NCBI GenBank assembly: GCA_947625655.1
Contig: CANQPD010000010.1
Location: 25,357 to 89,356 of the forward strand
Direction: 5' to 3'
DNA: 64,000 bases
From: an uncultured Dysosmobacter sp.
GTDB taxonomy: Bacteria > Bacillota > Clostridia > Oscillospirales > Oscillospiraceae
The notes beneath the pieces are model-generated. The model worked only from the letters and a program-made list of their open reading frames with translations, was not told where the DNA came from and ran no database searches. The translations under genes and the position numbers were made by a program. Below are positions 48,025 through 56,878 of this stretch, one piece after another (position 1 is the first letter of the stretch; each line of letters begins with the position of its first letter).

Positions 48025-48038
48025 CTTCCGCTCCGCGG

Positions 48039-48066
48039 CCGCCCGGGTTTTTGCCCGGGCGGTTTT
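48039..48066 (+). terminator. Terminator of the NhaC-family gene
   Basis: CCGCCCGGG (48039-48047) / CCCGGGCGG (48054-48062), then TTTTC. Confidence 0.88.
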
Positions 48067-48083
48067 CTTTACGGTTTCGACGG

Positions 48084-48112
48084 TTTACATCGGCGGGAAA
48101 ACGTGGTACACT
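48084..48112 (+). promoter_or_regulatory. Promoter of birA
   Basis: TTTACA (48084-48089), 17-bp spacer, TACACT (48107-48112). Confidence 0.65.
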
Positions 48113-48144
48113 CTGGTTTGCGATTTGAGAGGGGGGAGGCGTCC

Positions 48145-49146
48145 ATGAGCCGGAAAACGGTTTTGGCATTGCTGCGGGCGCAGGGAGAGGAGTTCCTCTC
48201 CGGCGAGGAGATCAGCGGCCGGCTGGGGCTCAGCCGCACCGCCGTGTGGAAGGCGGTGGACGCCCTCCGGCGGGAGGGCTACGAGATCGAGGCCCGGGCC
48301 GGTCTTGGCTACCGCCTGACCGGGACGCCGGACGCCCTGACGGAGCCGGAGATCCGCAGCTTTCTGGAAGAGACGGCAGTGGTGGGCCGGGAACTTCAAT
48401 GTTTTGACGAGATCGACTCCACCAACAACTATGCCAAGCGCATCGCCCTGTCCGGCGCGCCTGACGGCACGGTGATCGTTGCCGACTGCCAGACCGCGGG
48501 CCGGGGCCGGATGGACCGCTCCTTCCAGTCCCCCAAGGGGAAGGGCATCTATCTGACGGCCCTGCTGCGGCCGGAGCTGCCGCCGGAGCGGCTGCTGCCG
48601 GTGACGGCGCTGGCGGGCGTGGCGGTGTGCGCGGCGGTGGAGCGGGTCTGCGGCGTCCGGCCGGGGCTGAAATGGCCCAACGACCCGGTGCTGGGCAGCA
48701 GGAAGCTCTGCGGCATTTTGACGGAGCTGTCGGTGGAGGCGGAGACGGGCCGGGTGCAGTATCTGGTGCTGGGCATCGGCGTGAACGTCTTGCAGACGGC
48801 GGAGGATTTCACCCCGGAGGTGGCGGAGATGGCCACCTCTCTGGCCATGGCGCTGGGGCGGCCGGTGTCCCGGCCCGCCCTGGCGGCGGCGCTGATCGAA
48901 GAGCTGGATAGGCTGTATACCGCGCTGAGGGCCGGGGATCTGTCAGAGTACCTGGCCGCCTACCGGCGGGACTGCGTGAATCTGGGAAAGGCCGTCCAGC
49001 TGATCTCCCCGGCGGGGCGGGAGACCGTCACCGCCGTGGGCATCGACGGGGACTTCGGCCTGGTGGTCCGGGGAGCGGACGGCGAAGAGCGCGCCGTGCG
49101 CTCCGGCGAAGTCTCCGTCCGGGGGCTGTACGGCTATGTGGAATGA
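48145..49146 (+). CDS. birA: Bifunctional biotin--[acetyl-CoA-carboxylase] ligase / biotin operon repressor
   Basis: 333 residues. N-terminal winged helix (FLSGEEISGRLGLSRTAVWKAVDALRREGYEIEARAGLGYRL) for DNA binding, then the ligase domain with FDEIDSTNNYAKRIAL, the biotin loop ADCQTAGRGRMDRSFQSPKGKG (GRGR motif) and GLKWPNDPVLGSRKLCGILTE, and a C-terminal SH3-like domain. Attaches biotin to carboxylases and represses biotin genes; no bio genes are adjacent. ATG 48145 follows GGGGGGAGGCGTCC. Confidence 0.95.
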   Translation: MSRKTVLALLRAQGEEFLSGEEISGRLGLSRTAVWKAVDALRREGYEIEARAGLGYRLTGTPDALTEPEIRSFLEETAVVGRELQCFDEIDSTNNYAKRIALSGAPDGTVIVADCQTAGRGRMDRSFQSPKGKGIYLTALLRPELPPERLLPVTALAGVAVCAAVERVCGVRPGLKWPNDPVLGSRKLCGILTELSVEAETGRVQYLVLGIGVNVLQTAEDFTPEVAEMATSLAMALGRPVSRPALAAALIEELDRLYTALRAGDLSEYLAAYRRDCVNLGKAVQLISPAGRETVTAVGIDGDFGLVVRGADGEERAVRSGEVSVRGLYGYVE

Positions 49147-49165
49147 GCAAAGAGGAGTGAGTGCT

Positions 49166-49708
49166 TTGAAGGAACTGTGGGAACTGTTTTGGACCTTCGC
49201 GAAAATGGGGGTCATGACCTTTGGCGGCGGCATGGCGATGCTGCCCATCCTCCAGCGGGAGGTGGTGGAGAACAAGCACTGGGCCACGGAAGAGGAGCTG
49301 GTGGACTATTTCGCCATCGGCCAGTGCACGCCGGGCATCATCGCGGTGAATACCGCCACGTTTATCGGGCAGAAGAGGCGGGGCGCCGCGGGAGGCATCG
49401 TGGCCACCCTGGGCTTGGTGTTCCCGTCCCTGGTCATCATTTCCGTCCTGGCGGGGCTCATCACGAATTTTTCCCATCTGGCGTGGGTGGTGAACGCCTT
49501 TGCCGGCATCCAGGTGTGCGTCTGCGTGCTGATCTTTAACGCCGTGCGGAAGCTGCTGAAAAAGTCCGTGGTGGATAAGCGGACCGCGGCGATCTTCCTG
49601 CTGGTGCTGGCCGGCGGCGTGTTTTTGGACATTTCCCCGGTCTGGTTCGTCATCGCCGCCGCTCTGGCGGGCATCATTCTGAAAAATCTGGAGGTGAGGG
49701 GTCAATGA
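49166..49708 (+). CDS. Chromate transporter, first half-size subunit
   Basis: 180 residues, CHR family: FWTFAKMGVMTFGGGMAMLPILQREVVENKHWATEEELVDYFAIGQCTPGIIAVNTATFIGQKRRG carries the conserved FGGG and GQxTPG-like motifs, with about 5-6 helices. Starts at TTG 49166, seven bases after GAGGAG. Pairs with the next gene, overlapping it by 4 bp; short CHR proteins act as heterodimers. Physiological substrate in anaerobes is uncertain. Confidence 0.9.
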   Translation: MKELWELFWTFAKMGVMTFGGGMAMLPILQREVVENKHWATEEELVDYFAIGQCTPGIIAVNTATFIGQKRRGAAGGIVATLGLVFPSLVIISVLAGLITNFSHLAWVVNAFAGIQVCVCVLIFNAVRKLLKKSVVDKRTAAIFLLVLAGGVFLDISPVWFVIAAALAGIILKNLEVRGQ

Positions 49709-50322
49709 GCGTGTATCTGCAGCTGTTTTGGGAATTTTTCAAGACCGGCCTGTTCGCCGTGGGCGGCGGCCTGGCCACGCTGCCCTTCCTGAAGGACATC
49801 GGGGAGACTACCGGCTGGTACACCTATACGGAGCTGATGAATATGCTGGCGGTGTCCGAGTCCACCCCCGGCCCCATCGGCATCAATATGGCCACCTATG
49901 TGGGCTTTACGGTGGCGGGCGTCCCGGGAGCGCTGATCGCCACCATCGGCGAGGTGACGCCCTCCATCATTGTCATCCTCATCATCGCGGCGATGCTGAA
50001 GAAATTCCGGGACAGCAAGTATGTCAATGACGCGTTTTACGGCCTGCGGCCCGCATCCACGGGCCTGATCGGCGCCGCCTGCGTGGCGGTGATCCTGGAG
50101 GTGCTGACAACTGTGCAGGTGACCAGCCCCGCGGCGGGGGAGGGGATCGTGAAGTCCTTCCAGCTGGCGGGCGGCTCGCTGCTGAACTGGCGGGGGCTGG
50201 CGCTGGCGGCGGTGCTGGTGGTGCTGACCAACTGCGTGAAAAAGGTGAAGGACTGGCACCCCATCGTGTTTATCGGCCTCTCCGCCGTGGTGGGCATTGT
50301 GTTCCACTTTGGCGGCGTGTGA
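49705..50322 (+). CDS. Chromate transporter, second half-size subunit
   Basis: 205 residues: FWEFFKTGLFAVGGGLATLPFLKDIGETTGWYTYTELMNMLAVSESTPGPIGINMATYVGF, the CHR motif set, and about 6 helices. ATG 49705 overlaps the first subunit stop (ATGA). Together the two form a bidomain exporter comparable to long ChrA proteins. Confidence 0.9.
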   Translation: MSVYLQLFWEFFKTGLFAVGGGLATLPFLKDIGETTGWYTYTELMNMLAVSESTPGPIGINMATYVGFTVAGVPGALIATIGEVTPSIIVILIIAAMLKKFRDSKYVNDAFYGLRPASTGLIGAACVAVILEVLTTVQVTSPAAGEGIVKSFQLAGGSLLNWRGLALAAVLVVLTNCVKKVKDWHPIVFIGLSAVVGIVFHFGGV

Positions 50323-50332
50323 GCGTGAGAGG

Positions 50333-50602
50333 AAAACCGGGCGCGTGCGCCCGGTTCAGCTTGTCGAAAACCCTCTGTTTGGAGAAAAAATGTTCCGTTT
50401 CACAAGGGGAGTACGAGGGGGCGGGAGCCCCCTCGTGTTGAATCGAATGCCTGCAAAAAGCCTGCGGCAGCAGGCGTTTGCGCCGCGAAGCGGGAGCTTT
50501 TTGGGCTGCGAAGCAGACAAAAAAGCGAGGCATTGTTCAGGCTGTCGAAAAAGTCCGGCGGACTTTTTCGACAGCCTGAAACGGGCGCGCGCGCCCGTTT
50601 TT
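50333..50602. repeat. Hairpin-rich MITE-like element, copy C, between terminator hairpins
   Basis: Core 50355-50580 has inverted ends (TTCAGCTTGTCGAAAA at left; complement TTCAGGCTGTCGAAAA at right) and internal hairpins ACGAGGGGGC/GCCCCCTCGT, GCCTGC/GCAGGC, CCGCGAAGCGG and a final perfect palindrome ending in TTTTTCGAC. Flanking hairpins GGGCGCG-T-GCGCCC (left) and GGGCGCGCGCGCCC with a T run (right) resemble each other. Homologous copies lie at 58325-58818. The 482-bp gap 50323-50804 contains this element and the next promoter, no gene. Confidence 0.75.
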
Positions 50603-50677
50603 TCATGCCGCAGGGACGTGCCGGCGGGCGGGAGCGCCGGAAAACGGGGAATTTCCCGAAAAATCGGCGGCCCGCTC

Positions 50678-50706
50678 TTGACGGCTATTGGAAAAGCCGG
50701 TATTAT
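50678..50706 (+). promoter_or_regulatory. Promoter of the SH3-domain protein
   Basis: TTGACG (50678-50683), 17-bp spacer, TATTAT (50701-50706). Confidence 0.7.
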
Positions 50707-50804
50707 GTAAAGCGTAACAAGACAGATACCTTTGGGCCGCGCCATATCCGGTTGGGGCGCGGAACAGAGAGATACCGTTATCAAAAATCGCGGGAGGATA
50801 TACC

Positions 50805-51776
50805 ATGGCAATGAAGCGATGCCCCGTCTGCGGGGAGAAATACTCGGATACATACCGGGACTGCCCTTTTTGTGAAGAAGAGGAGGCCCTGCGGGACGGG
50901 GAGGAGATCCGCCGCAGCCCCAAGCGGGGCCGGCGGGCGGCCCACGGACGGCAGTACAGCCTGATCACCCCGACGCTGATCGTGCTGATTTTGATTATGG
51001 CGGGGCTGCTGATCTATCTGCTGTACGGCGACAGGATCGCGGAAAAGTTCGGCAAGGACGGTGAGGATGTCACGCCGCCGACGGAGGACGTGACGCCGCC
51101 CATTGTGCCGGAGGAGCCCACGCCGGACGGGGAGGACCCGGATCAGGGCGAAGACGGCGTGATGCCGGAGGAGCCGGACGCCACGGAGCCTGACGGCACG
51201 GACACGCCCTCCGCACCGGCGGAGCAGACGGATTATGAGGAGGCCATGGCCCTTCCCGGCGGCCTGGGCCTGAGCACCACCGACTTTACGTTGAAGACCG
51301 TGGGCGAGACCGCCGCCATCCGGGTGACCTCCGGCGGCAGCGGCAGCTACACCTGGATCAGCCAGGACGAGGGCGTCGCCTCCGTGGACCAGAATGGCAA
51401 GGTCACCGCCGTCTCCCGGGGCACCGTCAACGTGGTGGTGACCGACGGCAGCAAGAAGGGCGTGTGCATCGTCCGGTGTGATGTGACCGGCAGCGCGACG
51501 ACGCCCACCACCTCCACCACCACGCCCGGCACGGGCACCACCACGACCGCCTCCGGGCTGAAGGCCGGGGCCGCCACCGTGGTCAACGGCGGCAACGGCG
51601 TGTTCGTGCGCTCCGGCCCCGGCACCAGCTATGAGGCCCTGGCCACCGTTCCCAACGGCGCGGACATCCAGATCGTGGAGAGCGCCGGAGACGGCTGGTA
51701 CAAGATCACCTTCTCCGACGTGGGCGGCGCGTCCTCCACCGGCTATATGAAGGGCGACTTCCTGGCCAACAAGTGA
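50805..51776 (+). CDS. Membrane-anchored protein with zinc ribbon, Ig-like (BIG2) and SH3b domains
   Basis: 323 residues. N-terminal zinc ribbon RCPVCGEKYSDTYRDCPFCEEEE (cytoplasmic), basic linker, one membrane helix (LITPTLIVLILIMAGLLIYLLYG), Pro/Glu/Asp-rich spacer, a BIG2-like domain (LGLSTTDFTLKTVGETAAIRVTSGGSG... VASVDQNGKVTAVSRGTVNVVVTD), a Thr-rich linker and a C-terminal SH3b domain (NGVFVRSGPGTSYEALATVPNGADIQIVESAGDGWYKI). Probably binds the cell wall outside; role unknown. GGGAGGATATACC precedes ATG 50805. Confidence 0.85.
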   Translation: MAMKRCPVCGEKYSDTYRDCPFCEEEEALRDGEEIRRSPKRGRRAAHGRQYSLITPTLIVLILIMAGLLIYLLYGDRIAEKFGKDGEDVTPPTEDVTPPIVPEEPTPDGEDPDQGEDGVMPEEPDATEPDGTDTPSAPAEQTDYEEAMALPGGLGLSTTDFTLKTVGETAAIRVTSGGSGSYTWISQDEGVASVDQNGKVTAVSRGTVNVVVTDGSKKGVCIVRCDVTGSATTPTTSTTTPGTGTTTTASGLKAGAATVVNGGNGVFVRSGPGTSYEALATVPNGADIQIVESAGDGWYKITFSDVGGASSTGYMKGDFLANK

Positions 51777-51794
51777 TCAAAACACACCGCAAAA

Positions 51795-51826
51795 ATATCC
51801 CCGGATGCTCCGGCATCCGGGGATAT
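51795..51826 (+). terminator. Terminator-like hairpin after the SH3-domain gene
   Basis: 14-bp perfect stem ATATCCCCGGATGC / GCATCCGGGGATAT with a 4-base loop; T run weak (CTCATT). Confidence 0.75.
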
Positions 51827-51830
51827 CTCA

Positions 51831-51859
51831 TTGCGCACGGCCCAAAAACGTGCTATGAT
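51831..51859 (+). promoter_or_regulatory. Promoter of the ABC exporter operon
   Basis: TTGCGC (51831-51836), 17-bp spacer, TATGAT (51854-51859). Confidence 0.65.
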
Positions 51860-51894
51860 ACATCTTGTATCGATATAGAATAAGGAGCATTGTT

Positions 51895-53646
51895 ATGACG
51901 ACCCGAGAATTTCAGCAGAAGTCCTCTTTGCAGATTTTCCTCTCCTACTTCGGGCCCCACCGGAAGCTGTTCATCATGGATCTGTGCTGCGCCCTGATGA
52001 TCTCCCTCATCGACCTGGCGTTTCCGGCGGTGTCCCGGTGGTGCATGTATGAGTTGCTGCCCAAAAGCGCCTACCAGACCTTTTTCGCCGTGATGGCGGT
52101 GGTGTTCATGGCCTTTGCCCTGCGGGCGGTGCTGACCTATGTCATCTGCTACTGGGGCCACACCTTCGGCATCCTGGTGGAGGCGGACATCCGCCGGGAC
52201 CTGTTCCGCCACATGCAGGAGCTGAGCTTCGACTACTTTGACCGCAACCGCACCGGCCAGCTGATGAGCCGCCTGACAGCGGACCTGTTTGATATCACGG
52301 AACTGGCCCACCACGGCCCGGAGGATATCTTCATCTCCGGCGTCACCATCGTGGGCGCCCTGGCCATCATGTTTTCCATCCAGTGGCGGCTGGCTTTGGT
52401 CATCGCCGTCATCCTGCCCATTTTCTTCCTCGTGGTGTGGTCCTGCCGCCGCTCCATGAGCGAGGCGTCGGCCCGGGTGAAGCAGAAGACCGCCACCATC
52501 AACGCCGACATCGAGTCCGGCCTCTCCGGCATCCGCACCGCCAAGGCCTTCGCCAACGAGGAGACGGAGCTGAAGAAGTTCGAGAGCTCCAACGACAGCT
52601 TCAAGACCTCCAAGCGCCAGTTCCACAAGGCCATGGGCCGGTTCAACGCCGTCATGGAGTTCTTTTTGTGCATCCTGTCCGTGGCGGTCATCGCCGCCGG
52701 CGGCTTCTTCATCATGGAGGGGCAGATGGACACGGTGGATCTCATCACCTTCAGCCTGTATATCACCACCTTCGTCAACCCCATCCGCAAGCTCTCCACC
52801 TTTGCGGAGCTGTTCGCCAACGGCACCGCGGGCCTGGGCCGCTTCATTGAGCTGATGCGGACCGAGCCCGCCATGCAGGACGCCCCCGACGCCAAGATCC
52901 TCCGGAGGGTGGAGGGCCGCATCGACGTGGACCACGTCAGCTTTGCCTATCAGGACGATCTGGCGGTCCTCCACGACGTGGATCTCCACATCCGCCCCGG
53001 TGAGACCGTGGCGGTGGTGGGCCCCTCCGGCGGCGGCAAGTCCACGCTGTGCCAGCTGATCCCCCGGTTCTATGACGTCACCAGCGGCGCCATCCGCATC
53101 GACGGCGAGGACGTCCGGGGTGTGACTCAGGAGTCCCTGCGGCAGAATGTGGGCGTGGTGCAGCAGGATGTGTTCCTGTTCGCTGCCAGCATCCTGGAGA
53201 ATATCCGCTACGGCCGCCCCGGCGCGAGCGAGGAGGAGGTGGCCCGGGCGGCAAAGCTGGCGGAGATCTACGACGACATCGTCGCCATGCCCGATGGCTT
53301 TAACACCTATGTGGGCGAGCGGGGCACCCTGCTCTCCGGCGGGCAGAAGCAGCGCATTTCCATCGCCCGCATCTTTTTGAAGGATCCCCCGGTGCTGATC
53401 CTGGACGAGGCCACCTCCGCCCTGGACAGCGTGACGGAGGCGAAGCTCCAGGAGACCTTTGAAAAGCTCTCCAAGGGCCGCACCACCATCATCATTGCCC
53501 ACCGCCTCTCCACCGTCCGCAACGCCGACCGCATCGCCGTGGTGGAGGAGGGCCGCATCGCGGAGCTGGGCAGCCACGAGGAGCTGATGGCCAAGAACGG
53601 CGCTTACGCCGCCCTGGTCCACACCCAGGAGCTGCGCCATGGATAA
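51895..53646 (+). CDS. ABC exporter, fused permease and ATPase (MsbA/LmrA-like half-transporter)
   Basis: 583 residues. Six-helix ABC membrane domain in the first 310 residues, then ATPase with Walker A GPSGGGKSTL, signature LSGGQKQRISIARIF, Walker B VLILDEATSALD and the H-loop IIAHRLSTV. Exports lipids, drugs or peptides as a homodimer or heterodimer. ATG 51895 follows AAGGAGCATTGTT. It overlaps the YlmH-like gene by 8 bp. Confidence 0.95.
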   Translation: MTTREFQQKSSLQIFLSYFGPHRKLFIMDLCCALMISLIDLAFPAVSRWCMYELLPKSAYQTFFAVMAVVFMAFALRAVLTYVICYWGHTFGILVEADIRRDLFRHMQELSFDYFDRNRTGQLMSRLTADLFDITELAHHGPEDIFISGVTIVGALAIMFSIQWRLALVIAVILPIFFLVVWSCRRSMSEASARVKQKTATINADIESGLSGIRTAKAFANEETELKKFESSNDSFKTSKRQFHKAMGRFNAVMEFFLCILSVAVIAAGGFFIMEGQMDTVDLITFSLYITTFVNPIRKLSTFAELFANGTAGLGRFIELMRTEPAMQDAPDAKILRRVEGRIDVDHVSFAYQDDLAVLHDVDLHIRPGETVAVVGPSGGGKSTLCQLIPRFYDVTSGAIRIDGEDVRGVTQESLRQNVGVVQQDVFLFAASILENIRYGRPGASEEEVARAAKLAEIYDDIVAMPDGFNTYVGERGTLLSGGQKQRISIARIFLKDPPVLILDEATSALDSVTEAKLQETFEKLSKGRTTIIIAHRLSTVRNADRIAVVEEGRIAELGSHEELMAKNGAYAALVHTQELRHG

Positions 53647-54436
53647 ATCGAAGCTGCTGGACCGGATCGGCGCCACAGGGGACGACCGCCTGCTGCTGGC
53701 CAGGGTGCTGGACCGGGCGGAGCAGGCCGGGAGCCGCAACATCCCCGCGGCCACGGATTTCCTAAGCCCTCAGCAGCAGATGCAGACCCTGGACCTGCTG
53801 CGCCTGGCGGACGTTCCGGAGGCCGGATACGCGCGCCTGGGCGGCTATGACGGCGCGGAGCGGAACATTTTCCTCTTCCTGCCGGACTGGCTGGATCCCG
53901 CCGACGCGGAAAGCCAGAGCCCCATCCGCTGTCTGCGGGCGGCCTTCCGGGCGGAATACGCCCTGAGCCACCGGGACTTCCTGGGCAGCCTCATGGGCAT
54001 GGGCATCGTCCGGGAGAAGGTGGGGGACATTTTGGCGGGCCCCGACAGCGCGGACATCATCGTGCTGGACACCGTGGCGGATTTCCTGCTGCAAAGCTGG
54101 GACTCCGCCGGGCGGGCGAAGCTGACCGTTACCGCGATTGACGCCCATGATCTCCACTTCCCGGAGGTCAAATGCCAGGAGGTGCGGGATACGGTCTCCT
54201 CCCTCCGGCTGGACGCCGTGGCCTCCACGGGCTTCAAAATGGCCCGGGGCAGGGCGGCGGAGCTGATCGCCTCCGGCCGGGTCCAGGTGAACTGGCGGGA
54301 CTGCACAAAGCCGGACAAGCTGCTGGCCGCGGGGGACACCGTCTCCGCCCGGGGCTTTGGGAAATTCGAACTGACGGAGGTGGGCGGCGTCACGAAAAAG
54401 GGCCGCACGTCCATCGTGCTGAAGCGGTATGTGTGA
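53639..54436 (+). CDS. ylmH: YlmH-like RNA-binding protein with S4 domain
   Basis: 265 residues. The N-terminal part LLDRIGATGDDRLLLARVLDRAEQAG and LGSLMGMGIVREKVGDILAG match the YlmH family; the C-terminal S4 domain is DAVASTGFKMARGRAAELIASGRVQVNWRDCTKPDKLLAAGDTVSARGFGKFEL. Homologues act in ribosome rescue or quality control and cell-division clusters. Unusually it follows an ABC exporter, overlapping its end, rather than sepF/divIVA genes. Confidence 0.9.
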   Translation: MDKSKLLDRIGATGDDRLLLARVLDRAEQAGSRNIPAATDFLSPQQQMQTLDLLRLADVPEAGYARLGGYDGAERNIFLFLPDWLDPADAESQSPIRCLRAAFRAEYALSHRDFLGSLMGMGIVREKVGDILAGPDSADIIVLDTVADFLLQSWDSAGRAKLTVTAIDAHDLHFPEVKCQEVRDTVSSLRLDAVASTGFKMARGRAAELIASGRVQVNWRDCTKPDKLLAAGDTVSARGFGKFELTEVGGVTKKGRTSIVLKRYV

Positions 54437-54446
54437 GAGGAGCGCT

Positions 54447-54668
54447 ATGCTGGAATACGAGTTTGAGACCATCAACTGTGATGACGGCGAAGGGGGCTAC
54501 AGCCTGTTTGGCGGCATCGGCATAGAGACCCTCCGGCATCAGGAGGTCATCCGCCGGCGGGCGGCAGACGGCTGGCGGTATGCGGGCTTTATCCCCAAGC
54601 GCCAGCGGGGCGGCGGATTTATTGAGATGATAGACCTGGTTTTCGAGCGCCAGCGCCCGGAGACCTGA
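54447..54668 (+). CDS. DUF4177 domain protein
   Basis: 73 residues: MLEYEFETINCDDGEGG... HQEVIRRRAADGWRYAGFIPKRQRGGGFIEMIDLVFER, the DUF4177 fold (small alpha/beta, paired W-RY). Function unknown. AGAGGAGCGCT precedes ATG 54447; part of a tight operon. Confidence 0.8.
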   Translation: MLEYEFETINCDDGEGGYSLFGGIGIETLRHQEVIRRRAADGWRYAGFIPKRQRGGGFIEMIDLVFERQRPET

Positions 54669-54680
54669 CAGGAGGACACC

Positions 54681-54887
54681 ATGGACCAAAAACAGATCGA
54701 CCGCATCAACGAGCTGGCCCGGAAGGCCAGGGCCGAGGGCCTGACGGAGTGGGAGGAGGCCGAGCGGGCGGCCCTGCGCCGGGAGTATATCGACTCCGTG
54801 CTGGGCAGCCTGAAAAGCCAGCTGGACAACACCTATATCGTGGATGAAAAGGGCCGCAAGCGGAAGCTGAAGGAGAAGGGGGAGTGA
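54681..54887 (+). CDS. DUF896 (YnzC-like) protein
   Basis: 68 residues: IDRINELARKARAEGLTEWEEAERAALRREYIDSVLGSLKSQLDN is the family helical hairpin, followed by a basic tail. In Bacillus YnzC belongs to the SOS operon with yneA; no such neighbours here. AGGAGGACACC precedes ATG 54681. Confidence 0.9.
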   Translation: MDQKQIDRINELARKARAEGLTEWEEAERAALRREYIDSVLGSLKSQLDNTYIVDEKGRKRKLKEKGE

Positions 54888-54890
54888 GCC

Positions 54891-56048
54891 ATGGCCAGCA
54901 GACAGCGGAAGAGCCAGGACAATGATTTCGGGTCCTGGGCGCTGATCGTGTTCCTGTTTGCCGTGGGCGTTTGGCCCGTCGCGCTGCTGCTGCTGTTTGC
55001 CAAGCTGTTTGGCAGCGACGGAAAGAAGAAGCAGACAGCCCCGCCGCCCCTTCAAACGGAGCACGCCCCCGCAAGCGGCGCCGCCCAGCCCGGAAAGGCG
55101 AAAAAGGCCGTGGGCAAGGTCACCAAGTCCCCGGCGGTGAAAAAGTCCAACGCGCGGATTTTGAAGATCGTGGGCGCCATTATGGCCGTGGTGGGACTGA
55201 CGGCCTGTTTTGAGCCCATCGACATGATGGTTTGGCTGGGGGAGATGCCGTCCTATTACCTGGAGGACCTGTTTACAGCCCTCGCCATCACCGTTGGCGG
55301 CGGCGCCATGTTTTTCAGCGGCCTTTCCATGGACCGCGGCCTGAAGCGCTATGGGAAATATCTGGCGGTCATGGGCGACCGGGAGGCCATGCCGGTGGAG
55401 GAGCTGGCCCGGACCCTGGGCTATCCGGAGCGCCGGGTGGAGAAGGACCTGCAGAAGATGATCGACAAGGGCTACTTCGGCGGCAAGGCGTATCTCAACG
55501 TGGAACTGGGGTATCTGTTCCGCAGCGGCGAGGCCGACGCGGCCTGGAAGCGGAAGCAGCAGGAGGCGGAGAAGGCCCCCACCCCCAAGGAGGCGGAGGA
55601 GGGCTACTCCGGGATCCTGCGGAACATCCGCCGGGCCAACGACGAGATCGCGGATCCCATCCTCTCCGCCAAGATCGACCGGCTGGAGGAGATCACCGCC
55701 AGGATCTTCCGGGCGGTGGAGGAGGACCCCAAAAAGCGGGGCAAGATCGACACCTTCCTGAACTACTACCTGCCCACCACCCAGAAGCTGCTGGACTCCT
55801 ATGCCCAGTTCGAGGCCGCCGGCGTGGAGGGGGAGAACCTGCGGCAGGCGAAAAGCCGCATCGAGGCCACCATGGACTCCATCGTCAAGGGCTTCGAGCA
55901 TCAGTTGGACGAGCTGTACAAGGCCGACGCCCTGGATGTGGACAGCGACATCCGGGTGATGGAATCCATGCTCCGGCGGGACACCGCCACCGTGGAACAG
56001 GACTTCGGCCTGGGCGGCACGGCGGCCCAGCGGGAGGAAGAGACATAA
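54891..56048 (+). CDS. XpaC-family protein (5-bromo-4-chloroindolyl phosphate hydrolysis)
   Basis: 385 residues. A membrane helix at about 15-35 (WALIVFLFAVGVWPVALLLLFAKLF), basic linker, two more helices (about 85-105 and 125-143), a winged-helix-like ELARTLGYPERRVEKDLQKMIDKGYF, then the helical XpaC domain (TFLNYYLPTTQKLLDSYAQFEAAGVEGENLRQAKSRIEATMDSIVKGFEHQLDELY). XpaC usually pairs with TelA, which is not seen here. The biochemical role is unclear despite the name. Confidence 0.88.
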   Translation: MASRQRKSQDNDFGSWALIVFLFAVGVWPVALLLLFAKLFGSDGKKKQTAPPPLQTEHAPASGAAQPGKAKKAVGKVTKSPAVKKSNARILKIVGAIMAVVGLTACFEPIDMMVWLGEMPSYYLEDLFTALAITVGGGAMFFSGLSMDRGLKRYGKYLAVMGDREAMPVEELARTLGYPERRVEKDLQKMIDKGYFGGKAYLNVELGYLFRSGEADAAWKRKQQEAEKAPTPKEAEEGYSGILRNIRRANDEIADPILSAKIDRLEEITARIFRAVEEDPKKRGKIDTFLNYYLPTTQKLLDSYAQFEAAGVEGENLRQAKSRIEATMDSIVKGFEHQLDELYKADALDVDSDIRVMESMLRRDTATVEQDFGLGGTAAQREEET

Positions 56049-56055
56049 AACAGGG

Positions 56056-56084
56056 CCGGCGCGCCGTCAGGCGCGCCGGTTTTT
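56056..56084 (+). terminator. Terminator of the ABC exporter-XpaC operon
   Basis: CCGGCGCGCC (56056-56065) / GGCGCGCCGG (56070-56079), loop GTCA, then TTTTT. Confidence 0.92.
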
Positions 56085-56154
56085 CCGTTCGCAACGGTTT
56101 GTTGCGTGACTTTTGGACTGCTGTGGGGTATGCTGGAAGCGGGAGGATGAGCCA

Positions 56155-56814
56155 ATGAACGCTGTAGCAAAGAATCTGAAGCGCCTGCGGAAGCAGGCGG
56201 GGCTGACCCAGGAGGAACTGGCGGAGCGGCTCCATGTGACCCGGCAGGCGGTGTCCAGCTGGGAGACCGCCAAAACCCAGCCGGATATCGAGACCCTGAC
56301 GGCCCTGGCCGAGGCCCTGGGGACAGATGTGAACGGGCTGATCTACGGACCCCGGCCCGCCGGAGACGGCTATGCCCGGTATCAGAAAAGGTATGTTGTC
56401 TGCGCGGCGGCCTGCGCCGTTTTGGTGCTGGCCTGGGCCGTGCTGGAGGTTACGCTGGCGCCGTATCTGGACCGGCTGGCGTATACGACTTATCATATTT
56501 TGCCCAAAGTCTGCTACCTGCTGACCGTACCGCCGCTGGCCCTTTTCGCGGCGGGCGTCCTGCTGCCGGCGCTGGCGTCCGTTTGGGCGGATCTCCGCCT
56601 GCGCGGGACATGGCTCCGCCGGATCCTGACGGCAGCGGGCCTGCTGCTGATGGGCTGGTACCTGTTGTTTCTGTTTTTCTGGGTCGCAGATATCCCGATC
56701 CCGGCTGTTCTGAGGGGGTGGTGGAGCATCCTGAGGATGAACAGATACGGTCTGCTCCGCCTTGGCCCCGTGTTCCTCTCCGGCCTGTGCCTCTTCCTGG
56801 GCCTGAATCGCTGA
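56155..56814 (+). CDS. XRE-family regulator with C-terminal membrane domain
   Basis: 219 residues. HTH domain in the first 65 (LKRLRKQAGLTQEELAERLHVTRQAVSSWETAKTQPDIETLTALAEALGTDVNGLIYG), then about four membrane helices. Such membrane-tethered XRE proteins are common in this group; target unknown. ATG 56155 follows GGGAGGATGAGCC. Monocistronic, 64 bp before pepD. Confidence 0.88.
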   Translation: MNAVAKNLKRLRKQAGLTQEELAERLHVTRQAVSSWETAKTQPDIETLTALAEALGTDVNGLIYGPRPAGDGYARYQKRYVVCAAACAVLVLAWAVLEVTLAPYLDRLAYTTYHILPKVCYLLTVPPLALFAAGVLLPALASVWADLRLRGTWLRRILTAAGLLLMGWYLLFLFFWVADIPIPAVLRGWWSILRMNRYGLLRLGPVFLSGLCLFLGLNR

Positions 56815-56819
56815 GGGGC

Positions 56820-56849
56820 TTGCATGAACGGCGCTTGGTGCGGTATACT
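56820..56849 (+). promoter_or_regulatory. Promoter of pepD
   Basis: TTGCAT (56820-56825), 18-bp spacer, TATACT (56844-56849). Confidence 0.65.
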
Positions 56850-56878
56850 CTGCATATCACGAAAAAGGAGTGAACCGC

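Noticed and set aside
51853..53754. 633-codon minus-strand open frame opposite the ABC exporter
   Set aside because: Shadow frame; the ABC exporter has all ATPase motifs.
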